Assembly (NCBI GenBank): GCA_030620575.1
Contig: JAUXEL010000090.1
Location: 1-6,803, forward strand
Direction: 5' to 3'
DNA from: Fidelibacterota bacterium
Lineage (GTDB): Bacteria; Fidelibacterota; Fidelibacteria; Fidelibacterales; Fidelibacteraceae
Length of the DNA: 6,803 nucleotides
Shown here in pieces: positions 1 to 6,064 of this stretch. The notes beneath the pieces were generated by a model. That model was not told the DNA's origin and made no database searches. It saw nothing but the letters and a program-made list of their open reading frames with translations. Position 1 is the stretch's first letter; every line of letters begins with the position of its first letter. The position numbers were made by a program, and so were the translations under genes.

Positions 1-13
1 TGTTCTTTTGCCA

Positions 14-55
14 CTTGACTCTTGATTCTTGATTCTTTTCACAACTTACAGTTTA
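14..55. repeat. Degenerate heptamer repeat, block 1
   Basis: Six consecutive 7-bp words can be read in one phase from base 14: CTTGACT, CTTGATT, CTTGATT, CTTTTCA, CAACTTA, CAGTTTA. The second and third are identical and the first differs from them at one base; the last three are related to each other only loosely. No open frame or RNA gene covers it. The pattern recalls the short tandemly repeated heptamers described in filamentous cyanobacteria, but sharing a period is not evidence of relationship. The function is unknown. Confidence 0.6.
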
Positions 56-64
56 CCCCTTTTC

Positions 65-97
65 GTCCCGAGGGGTCGGGGCTACGCCGGGCAGGCG
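65..97. repeat. GC-rich double hairpin element between repeat blocks
   Basis: GTCCCGA (65-71) pairs with TCGGGGC (76-82) around a GGGG loop, giving a 7-bp stem with one G-T wobble. Directly after it, CGCC (85-88) can pair with GGCG (94-97) around GGGCA. The element is strikingly GC-rich beside its AT-rich surroundings and interrupts the heptamer phase of the two flanking repeat blocks. No run of T follows on either strand, so it does not look like an intrinsic terminator. It could be a small dispersed repeat, which one window cannot show. Confidence 0.5.
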
Positions 98-173
98 ATT
101 CACGGTTCACCATTACCGACTTCTGTATACTGTATACTGCCTACTGTATACTGCCTACTGTATACTGCCTACT
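97..173. repeat. Heptamer tandem repeat, block 2
   Basis: Read in 7-bp steps from base 97 the words are GATTCAC, GGTTCAC, CATTACC, GACTTCT, then GTATACT twice, then GCCTACT and GTATACT alternating up to 173. The alternating part is three perfect 14-bp copies of TGTATACTGCCTAC (131-172), preceded by one extra TGTATAC. Each GTATAC is itself a 6-bp palindrome. The block ends seven bases before the 3' end of the minus-strand tRNA gene. There are no spacers of the kind a CRISPR array has. The period is plain in the sequence; the function is unknown. Confidence 0.8.
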
Positions 174-180
174 GAATTTG

Positions 181-254
181 TAGCGAAGCAGGGATTCGAA
201 CCCCGGACACGCGGATTATGATTCCGCTGCTCTAACCAACTGAGCTACTTCGCC
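181..254 (-). tRNA. tRNA with anticodon CAT, probably elongator tRNA-Met
   Basis: The minus strand folds into a full cloverleaf of 74 nt. The acceptor stem is GGCGAAG/CTTCGCT with discriminator A. The D arm has GCTC/GAGC, the anticodon stem GCGGA/TCCGC encloses the loop ATCATAA (anticodon at 218-220), the variable loop is GTGTC, and the T arm has TTCGAAT. CCA is not encoded; the next bases are CAA. The first acceptor pair is G1-U72. It lacks the C1-A72 mismatch and the three consecutive G-C pairs in the anticodon stem of a typical initiator. An A5-U68 pair in place of C5-G68 fits elongator Met better than the lysidine-modified Ile2 species, as I recall the TilS identity elements from E. coli. 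Ile2 remains the alternative. Confidence 0.93.
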
Positions 255-269
255 GTAAATGAGCCTGTT

Positions 270-298
270 AGTATAAAAACAAATTTATAAAAAGGCAA
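270..298 (-). promoter_or_regulatory. Promoter of the tRNA gene
   Basis: On the minus strand TTGCCT (298-293) is followed, after exactly 17 bp, by TATACT (275-270). The -10 box matches the sigma-70 consensus at five of six bases. The start of transcription would fall near 263, leaving a leader of about 9 nt before the tRNA. The bases after the -10 box (AACAGGC) are partly GC-rich, as in promoters under stringent control, though that is inference. A Bacteroidetes-type -7 box (TAAATTTG, 287-280) overlaps the spacer, but I see no matching upstream TTG at the right distance. Confidence 0.55.
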
Positions 299-368
299 TA
301 TAAAAGAGTTGATGGCCGAGAGTTGAAAGTTAATCATGCAAGGAATAATCGCGGTTGTTTCATTGCAT

Positions 369-1304
369 TTAATAATCCCAATAATCTATTTCAAGGGTAT
401 CCGCAAAAAGAGTAAAACTGGAATCCTGGCTTATTTTTGTAAAGTAATCTAATTGAAGTACATGAATTCTGTGATAAACAGCATCTGTATGATGATGCCG
501 GAGGCAATAATAACTTATTGCATTGGGATTACGGTATTCACGCATATAATCGTGAACCGTTGTCAGATACGCCGATAGGATTGTCCGTGTTTCTTCATCG
601 TGTTTTAATAAATGGTAGTAATCATAAATACCTATGACAGCAAACATAAATCCATTAAAGGTATGGTCCGGAGGATCACCGGGATATTCCTCAATCCAGG
701 CATATCCCCCTGTGTCAACATACACGACTTCTTCGCTTAGCTCGGAATAAGGATTCATTGTTTCATAAACCCTGTGCGCTAAGGCTTCAGATAAAGAATC
801 CTGCGCATAAAAAGCTAACCGAGATAACAAAGAAAGAGCTTGTCTCTGTGCCATTCCTGAATACCATGGATTCAAAAAATAGATATCAAAATGATTGTAA
901 TTCATTCTATACTCAAATAAGCCATCCTCATTCATAATATTCTGTAATGCATCTCGATGTTTATTTGCATATTCCAGATATAGTGAATCTTCTACTCTTG
1001 TATAGCGATCAAAGAAATTAATGCCTTTTTGACTGATCGTGACCGGATTGTAGTACCAAAGATCTCGATATTGTGCTAAAGCCACTCCACTATCATCGGC
1101 TATATAATTAAATGGCTCAAATATTTGATAGTAAACTAAAGGGTACGTATAGAACAGGTCATCATAATCCAGACTCAAAAAAGTATAATTATTGTCTTTC
1201 AATATGAGGAGATCATTGATCTCACTGCAGGTTTCCGTACACGAAATGATAAAAAGCAGTGATAGGAGTATTAATAAATAATTCTTTATTTTTTTTAATT
1301 TCAT
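369..1304 (-). CDS. Lipoprotein with D-glucuronyl C5-epimerase domain
   Basis: The 311-residue protein begins with a lipoprotein signal: two lysine pairs, a hydrophobic stretch and the lipobox IISC with Cys22, so it should be anchored in the cell envelope. Residues about 70-290 match the C-terminal catalytic domain of D-glucuronyl C5-epimerases, which turn glucuronate into iduronate within polysaccharides such as heparosan. Visible motifs are NPVTISQKGINFF (86-98), WYSGMAQRQALSLLSR (147-162), WIEEYP (203-208), FNGF..AVIGIYDYY (216-230) and YCLRH...VYHRIHVLQL (266-285). From memory of the human enzyme, its catalytic tyrosines 500, 560 and 578 align with Tyr207, Tyr266 and Tyr277 here, so the site looks intact. 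It is about half the length of the animal enzyme, lacking most of the N-terminal part. Upstream of ATG the ribosome site is weak (GGA, 9 nt away). It stands 109 bp after the acetyltransferase gene and may be a separate unit. The substrate is unknown. Confidence 0.85.
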   Translation of the reverse strand: MKLKKIKNYLLILLSLLFIISCTETCSEINDLLILKDNNYTFLSLDYDDLFYTYPLVYYQIFEPFNYIADDSGVALAQYRDLWYYNPVTISQKGINFFDRYTRVEDSLYLEYANKHRDALQNIMNEDGLFEYRMNYNHFDIYFLNPWYSGMAQRQALSLLSRLAFYAQDSLSEALAHRVYETMNPYSELSEEVVYVDTGGYAWIEEYPGDPPDHTFNGFMFAVIGIYDYYHLLKHDEETRTILSAYLTTVHDYMREYRNPNAISYYCLRHHHTDAVYHRIHVLQLDYFTKISQDSSFTLFADTLEIDYWDY

Positions 1305-1352
1305 TTTAGAAGATCCAGATTGTTGTTATAATTAATTTAATTTAATATTTTA

Positions 1353-1381
1353 AAAATATTACAACTATAATTAAAAATCAA
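1353..1381 (-). promoter_or_regulatory. Possible promoter of the epimerase-like lipoprotein gene
   Basis: On the minus strand TTGATT (1381-1376) and TATTTT (1358-1353) are 17 bp apart, and the ATG lies about 50 nt downstream. The region is so AT-rich that such matches arise easily by chance, so this is only a candidate. If real, the lipoprotein gene is transcribed apart from the protease operon. Confidence 0.25.
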
Positions 1382-1397
1382 TGAAAATATATTCATT
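1373..1397 (-). terminator. Weak candidate terminator of the protease-acetyltransferase operon
   Basis: About 15 bases past the acetyltransferase stop, the minus strand reads AATGAA, a 6-nt loop, TTCATT (1397-1380), then GA and five T (1377-1373). The stem is only 6 bp with a single G-C pair, so termination here would be weak at best. It overlaps the candidate -35 box of the next gene. Confidence 0.25.
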
Positions 1398-1413
1398 TCC
1401 GCAAAATTTTGTG

Positions 1414-1962
1414 TCAAGATTTTTGATCTTTCTGATATTCCTCTGCCAGAATGCTCATCAGCCAGAAATCGTAGTATTTGTTGTTTTTGTACATGGCCTG
1501 ACGTAGGGTTCCTTCGTGTTTGAACCCGATTTTTTTATACACTGCTTTTGCCGATTCATTTTCTGCATCTACATGCAGCTGAATGCGATTCAGGTTAAGC
1601 ATATTAAAACCATAATCAACCATCAAGCGGGTTGCCTCGGTTCCAAGACCTTTGCCCCAAATTGTTTTATCAAGCAATACAATATAAAAGGTCATCATGC
1701 GGCTTACCCAATCCGGACGCACCAGCGCAATATGACCTACCGGTTTTTTTGTTTCTTTATCAATGATCATTAAATTAATGGCTTGTTCTTCGTGAACCAT
1801 TTTTGTAATTTTTTCCTGAGTCCCAATATCTGTGAGCGGAAAATACATGAACATGGCATCGCGAATATCCGGATCATTGTAGCCTTTTTGCAAAATTTCC
1901 ATATCGTCCGGACCTACCGGGCATAAGTCAATTTTTTTACCCATTAGAAAGGGAGAATACAT
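1414..1962 (-). CDS. GNAT N-acetyltransferase, RimJ/RimL type
   Basis: A 182-residue cytoplasmic protein of the GNAT superfamily, which moves an acetyl group from acetyl-CoA to an amine. The acetyl-CoA pyrophosphate loop is visible as WGKGLGTEA (residues 102-110). It is followed by the RimJ/RimL-type C-terminal signature ENESAKAVYKKIGFKHEGTLR (134-154) and the closing YYDFWLMSILAEEY. Members acetylate ribosomal protein N termini, antibiotics, polyamines or other small amines; nothing here picks a substrate. A longer reading frame begins at an ATG at 1983, but the second ATG at 1962 has an excellent ribosome site (AAAGGAG, 5 nt away), so I take 1962. It begins 30 bp after the C25 protease stop on the same strand, so it is probably the last gene of that operon. 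No signal peptide is seen, so it should act inside the cell, unlike its neighbours. Confidence 0.88.
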   Translation of the reverse strand: MYSPFLMGKKIDLCPVGPDDMEILQKGYNDPDIRDAMFMYFPLTDIGTQEKITKMVHEEQAINLMIIDKETKKPVGHIALVRPDWVSRMMTFYIVLLDKTIWGKGLGTEATRLMVDYGFNMLNLNRIQLHVDAENESAKAVYKKIGFKHEGTLRQAMYKNNKYYDFWLMSILAEEYQKDQKS

Positions 1963-1967
1963 ACTGT

Positions 1968-1974
1968 CTCCTTT
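1968..1974 (-). promoter_or_regulatory. Ribosome binding site that sets the acetyltransferase start
   Basis: AAAGGAG on the minus strand lies 5 nt before the ATG at 1962 and inside the longer reading frame that begins at 1983. It is the clearest Shine-Dalgarno sequence in the window and argues that the upstream ATG is not used. Confidence 0.75.
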
Positions 1975-1992
1975 ACTGATCATTAGCTGTTT

Positions 1993-4329
1993 TTATTTTA
2001 ATAAAAGCATTTTTCTTGCTGTCCGGGTGTTTCCCGACTGCAGACGGCAGATATACACTCCGTTAGGCAGATCAGATGCATGAAATATGATACTGTGCTC
2101 GCCGATTTCCTGAAATCCCTTAAAAAGAGTACGTACGGTTCTGCCGCGTATATCGTAAATGGTCATGGTAACTTCATCCGAAGCAGTGAGTACATAATAA
2201 ATGGTTGTTTCCGGATTAAAAGGATTTGGATAGATATTCAATAACGCAAAGTGTTCGGGGGGAGAAACAGAAGTCTGTTCTACTGTAATCGCATCTCGTA
2301 CGGGAATAATATTTTCTCCACTGATATAGCAATACACCGAATCGCCGAGCGCACAGGAATCAGAAAGTGAAATTTCCACATAGCCCGTAGAGTTGCTTAT
2401 TCCAAATCCCAGAATATTTCCATCCTGATCGTGCACAGAAAGACCGGCACCTACAATGGGGTCGGATTCCTGAGATATCGAAGCGGTTAAAATTGCATCA
2501 TGCAGGTTAGCAGCATCATAATTGACCTGTACTTCCTGCGGGGTTTCACTAAATATTTTCATAACGGGGTCACCAAGAATATTCGCTGTGTAAAAAGTCC
2601 AGCGCAAGGCGTTTTGTTCATGTTGCCCATCGGCAATTACCCAAGGTGCCGTAGCAATTCTCGATATAGTGTGTGCCCAACCAAATTGATAGTAATGCAG
2701 TCCATAAATTGCGCTAATAAATTCCCGGTGCAGATGAATGGAGGGTCCTTCTGTACTGCCTTCGTTAAACCAACCGTAACGGGAATTAAATACTCCGCCT
2801 ACAGCCAGTACCGGAGAATTGACGAGACGCGAACCAATATTGCCCGGATAATCAAATCCCCCGCAGTTACATCCATGAGTATATATTATCGGGTTTACGT
2901 GATCTACGCCGTTAACAGCAGCAAAGTCCGAATCCACGACCTGATCTGTATGAAATTTCATGAGATCGTTGGTGTTTGCATGTCCGTCATGGTGTACAAA
3001 GGCACGCCCGGCAGCTAATTCCTGCTTTACAATATCCTGATTCCAGTAACCTGTACTGTCTTGATCATACCATTTAAAAATATTGATACTTTGCGACAGT
3101 CCTTGCGTAGTATAGCCGTTATCGTTATGCTCGCCAATCAGCAATTCCAAATAATCAGCAGCCCAGGATTCGGGATCAGGATATAAAAATTCACCGAAAA
3201 AGACATGTTTATTTATATCTTCAACTACCGGCTGCGCTTGATAGAGCATGCTTTTTGTAATCAAATTATTGATTTCTTCGATATTAGCTGCCGGCATGCG
3301 GCCAATCGCAAGTTCCGGCAGTAGATCGGCTTCATCATAACCTATAGAGTCATTGTATTCTCCAAAAATATTATCGCCGTCGGTATCCCAGTCACCATCT
3401 AATGCGGCATAATACAGGTCAGCCGGAATATCATCAGAGGTAATTAGATCTCCGCCGGAATTGACGATACAAGAAAATCCACGGTACGGAACAACATTAT
3501 TGTTTCCGCCGAGCAGAACATAGTCAAGACCTTCCTGCAGATAGATATCCAAAATGGTATTGCGAATTTTTTCCTGTATGTCCCGGCCCGACGCATCAAT
3601 ATTTTCTATGCTTATAAGGCGGGATGAAATACCATATTGGGTGTAGAAATTCATTAAAGTATCAAAGGCAGGAGCAAATTCTTCTGAGCTAATGATCAAA
3701 AGGCGTTCTACTGCATTCCCCGTAACTGTGGAATAAGAGGATAACATAGCCGGGTTTTGAACGCTTTTCGCTATAATGTCCAAACGCTGATCACCGGGCT
3801 GCTGAATTCCCGACCGGACAGTCGTTTCAATATGCAATGTCACTATTTCGGCCAATTCAATTGTCCCGGCCTGCGGAAAATAGTCTACGGGAGTAATATT
3901 ACCGATCAGAACCCCTACACCGCGAAACCAATGCACATCGGAACGAGCGGGTACGGGCGGATATTGTTGTAATTTATATACCGCTTCATTTTTGAAAAAT
4001 CCCTGTTCAGACACACCCCGGGATAAGGGTCGATCTGCCTGCTTTGGCATCAGCGGCAGCATGACGGGATACAATGTATGATTTTGCGTAATAATGTCTA
4101 CCGACTTTACGGTTTCACCCGGCGGAAGAGCGATCATGACCGGATAATAAGGCAGCTGCGGTTCACCCGGAATACCCACCTGCATACATCCGGACAGTTC
4201 CACGAGCATATGGTCACGGTACTGTTTCATCACCGGTTCAGAAAAATGGTATTCATATTCATAGATTCCCGCATGAAGCGCAGTAAACATAGTAAGCAGT
4301 AAGATGTAGAATTTTATATTTTTTTTCAT
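1993..4329 (-). CDS. Secreted gingipain-like peptidase (family C25) with T9SS sorting domain
   Basis: A 778-residue secreted cysteine protease. It has a signal peptide (about 1-20, cut after ALHA), a C25 propeptide-like region (about 21-205), the caspase-like catalytic domain (about 207-592), an Ig-like domain (about 600-685) and a T9SS sorting domain (about 693-778) opening with ALLNIYPNPFNPET. Catalytic His450 lies in HHDGHAN and Cys487 in THGCNCGGFD, which aligns with ACVNGDF of gingipain R as I recall it; Cys489 is next to it. The spacing of 37 residues is close to the 33 of RgpB. An acidic loop, DGDWDTDGDNIFGE (311-324), resembles a calcium site. Arg or Lys specificity cannot be read off. 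The ATG overlaps the stop of the C1 protease gene as ATGA and no ribosome site precedes it, so translation is probably coupled. The T9SS domain predicts passage through the outer membrane and cell-surface attachment or release. Confidence 0.94.
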   Translation of the reverse strand: MKKNIKFYILLLTMFTALHAGIYEYEYHFSEPVMKQYRDHMLVELSGCMQVGIPGEPQLPYYPVMIALPPGETVKSVDIITQNHTLYPVMLPLMPKQADRPLSRGVSEQGFFKNEAVYKLQQYPPVPARSDVHWFRGVGVLIGNITPVDYFPQAGTIELAEIVTLHIETTVRSGIQQPGDQRLDIIAKSVQNPAMLSSYSTVTGNAVERLLIISSEEFAPAFDTLMNFYTQYGISSRLISIENIDASGRDIQEKIRNTILDIYLQEGLDYVLLGGNNNVVPYRGFSCIVNSGGDLITSDDIPADLYYAALDGDWDTDGDNIFGEYNDSIGYDEADLLPELAIGRMPAANIEEINNLITKSMLYQAQPVVEDINKHVFFGEFLYPDPESWAADYLELLIGEHNDNGYTTQGLSQSINIFKWYDQDSTGYWNQDIVKQELAAGRAFVHHDGHANTNDLMKFHTDQVVDSDFAAVNGVDHVNPIIYTHGCNCGGFDYPGNIGSRLVNSPVLAVGGVFNSRYGWFNEGSTEGPSIHLHREFISAIYGLHYYQFGWAHTISRIATAPWVIADGQHEQNALRWTFYTANILGDPVMKIFSETPQEVQVNYDAANLHDAILTASISQESDPIVGAGLSVHDQDGNILGFGISNSTGYVEISLSDSCALGDSVYCYISGENIIPVRDAITVEQTSVSPPEHFALLNIYPNPFNPETTIYYVLTASDEVTMTIYDIRGRTVRTLFKGFQEIGEHSIIFHASDLPNGVYICRLQSGNTRTARKMLLLK

Positions 4330-5975
4330 TTTATCACTATAATTTTTCTTGTATCCCTTAATTGACCATCAATTTTTAAAATACAAAGATATATGCCGTT
4401 GGGCAAGCTTGAAACATCATACTTTTTCCAATGATATCCTGCCGGATACTCCTGATCTACGAGGGTCTCGATGAATTTTCCATTCAAATCATAGATATTG
4501 ACCATCACGGCCGCAGCTATTGAGAGTTGGATATCGATAACGGCATTTTCATGTACCGGATTTGGATATACACTCAATAAAGCAGTTTTTAAGGGAAGGG
4601 GTTCCTGCTGTGAAAATCTTTCCTCCCGTATTAAGGCTTTAATACAAAAATTTGCGCTTGTGTTCACCGTTTGCAGGTCATACCAAATGCCATTTTGTTT
4701 GTACAGACTTTCATTGCGTTCTGCTCTGGAAGGAACCACCGTTGCCTCAATCGTCAAGGTGTAAAGCAAGGGAACATCGAGAAGTACAGGCACAACGGAA
4801 GTCCGGTCGTAAGCATGTCCACCCTTATCCAGATCAAGATAAACAAAAAAGGAGTCATCTTTCATTAACAGTGCAGGAGATCCCAAATCAATGGTATGAA
4901 AACCGGCATGGGCTATGATACCTGATTGGCTCAGCGCCGGCTGATCCGTTTCCATAGAGTCACGTGAACGATAGAGTTTAGCAGTGTATTCCACTGAATC
5001 GGCCGCGGTAAAAAAGCTAAACGCTACGAGTGTATCCCGTGCTTCAGCAACAAAAATATTTACTGCCTCTTCAACATTTAGGGTATCACGCCAGCCATGA
5101 TAATCATGGTAGTATATTTTGTCATACTGCATTTCTTCCACATGCTGAAAAGAAACGCAGCCCATTTCAGGGTTCCGCGCAGAATGTTTATCGTAATAGG
5201 ATATCCAAAAATATCCGTTTCCACCCCAGGCACTCCCCCAGGACAGGCCCCAACTGTTTTTACACAACCAGGCACCGGGTGCGGGTGCGGCAGTCGAAAT
5301 CGTATCATCCCAACCGACAATAGCAATAGCATGATTTGGATCATTCGGGTCCGAAGGGGGTTGATAAAAACTCCCATTCGTTGAATCATCCAAAAACTGT
5401 GTCCCCACATACATACAGGTTCCCAATGCGCCATGAGTCATAAGCTGAGTTTTTATAAAATCAATATTTGAAATATCATCCTCTAATTGATACCACTCAA
5501 CATCCCGTGGATAATAATAGACATAGGAAGTATCGCGGCGCAAAGGAGCAGATTTATAATTCGGAGCATCTTTATCGCGCACAACGCCATCACCCCGTGA
5601 TAAATAGGCCGTTGTTATACGGTAATCGCCACCCATGTGGACGGCAAGTCCCTCATTGGGATCCCTTCCGATATCCTGATTATAAAACAAATTAAAGCCA
5701 TTCCACCAATCCAGGTGATATTCCGATAAATTTGGCGCACTCAAAATATCTTCCATTGGCCACATACCTGTACGCATGAGATTACTCTCGATTGCCGCTA
5801 TGCTTCCGTGTGCCCAGCATGTGCCGCCCTGTTGGGCTTTTACGGCAGATACATAGCTATTTCCATTTACATTGCGAAGATCAAACTGCGCGGGGATATC
5901 ATTTGCAAAAATCTGCATCGAAAAAATGACTATCAAACAGTGGATAAGGATATGTTTTTGCTCTATTTTATTCAC
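4326..5975 (-). CDS. Secreted papain-like peptidase (family C1) with T9SS sorting domain
   Basis: A 549-residue secreted cysteine protease. A signal peptide (about 1-25) leads almost directly into the mature papain fold at IPAQFDLR (27-34), with no room for the usual inhibitory propeptide. The catalytic residues are Cys53 (QQGGTCWAHG), His215 (NHAIAIVGWDD) and Asn240 (CKNSWG), with Gln48 or Gln49 as the oxyanion residue. That glutamine is one or two residues nearer to the cysteine than in papain. A beta-rich region (about 283-450) resembles the lectin-like domain found after some bacterial C1 domains. The C-terminal part (about 464-549, LLSVYPNP to KIIVIK) is a T9SS sorting domain. The start is GTG at 5975: an in-frame TGA lies nine bases upstream, no earlier start is possible, and AGGA lies 9 nt before it. 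It is the first gene of the operon and its stop overlaps the next start. Confidence 0.93.
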   Translation of the reverse strand: MNKIEQKHILIHCLIVIFSMQIFANDIPAQFDLRNVNGNSYVSAVKAQQGGTCWAHGSIAAIESNLMRTGMWPMEDILSAPNLSEYHLDWWNGFNLFYNQDIGRDPNEGLAVHMGGDYRITTAYLSRGDGVVRDKDAPNYKSAPLRRDTSYVYYYPRDVEWYQLEDDISNIDFIKTQLMTHGALGTCMYVGTQFLDDSTNGSFYQPPSDPNDPNHAIAIVGWDDTISTAAPAPGAWLCKNSWGLSWGSAWGGNGYFWISYYDKHSARNPEMGCVSFQHVEEMQYDKIYYHDYHGWRDTLNVEEAVNIFVAEARDTLVAFSFFTAADSVEYTAKLYRSRDSMETDQPALSQSGIIAHAGFHTIDLGSPALLMKDDSFFVYLDLDKGGHAYDRTSVVPVLLDVPLLYTLTIEATVVPSRAERNESLYKQNGIWYDLQTVNTSANFCIKALIREERFSQQEPLPLKTALLSVYPNPVHENAVIDIQLSIAAAVMVNIYDLNGKFIETLVDQEYPAGYHWKKYDVSSLPNGIYLCILKIDGQLRDTRKIIVIK

Positions 5976-6004
5976 TTGGTTTCATCCTAATTTCATGTTA
6001 AAAT
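5976..6004 (+). promoter_or_regulatory. Candidate murQ promoter
   Basis: TTGGTT (5976-5981) and TAAAAT (5999-6004) are 17 bp apart on the plus strand, four and five matches to the sigma-70 boxes. Transcription would start near 6011, leaving a leader of about 29 nt before murQ. The -35 box would directly touch the start codon of the divergent C1 protease gene. AT-richness makes chance matches possible. Confidence 0.4.
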
Positions 6005-6036
6005 AATAATCGATTTTTGAGAATAAAAAAAGGGAA

Positions 6037-6064
6037 ATTATGCAGCAAATTAGCAACATGACAA
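6037..6064 (-). promoter_or_regulatory. Candidate promoter of the protease operon
   Basis: On the minus strand TTGTCA (6064-6059) and CATAAT (6042-6037) each match the sigma-70 boxes at five of six bases, with a 16-bp spacer. Transcription would start near 6030, giving a leader of about 55 nt before the GTG start of the C1 protease gene. The promoter lies over the first codons of murQ. A second, weaker pair (TTGCTG 6048-6043, TATTCT 6025-6020, spacer 17) is an alternative. Confidence 0.4.

Noticed and set aside
124..173. CRISPR-like tandem repeat
   Set aside because: The unit is 7 or 14 bp and copies touch each other; there are no spacers and no cas genes in the window.
181..254. tRNA as an integration site for a mobile element
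   Set aside because: No integrase or transposase gene, and I see no second copy of the tRNA 3' end elsewhere in the window.
336..368. ATGCAA/TTGCAT inverted repeat as terminator of the epimerase-like gene
   Set aside because: Only 6 bp of stem with a 21-base loop and no T tract after it on the minus strand.
1344..1360. AT-only palindrome between the acetyltransferase and lipoprotein genes
   Set aside because: Made entirely of A and T in a very AT-rich gap; such palindromes are expected by chance and no known operator is matched.
1963..1983. Upstream ATG start for the acetyltransferase (seven extra residues)
   Set aside because: The extra codons contain the strong Shine-Dalgarno sequence for the next ATG, and no ribosome site precedes the upstream one.
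2500..3018. Plus-strand open frame of 172 codons opposite the C25 protease gene
   Set aside because: It lies wholly over a well-conserved catalytic domain on the other strand, and its translation shows no recognisable domain or signal.
5078..5434. Minus-strand frame of 118 codons inside the C1 protease gene
   Set aside because: It is an alternative frame over the catalytic His/Asn region; the C1 frame carries the conserved motifs and this one has none.
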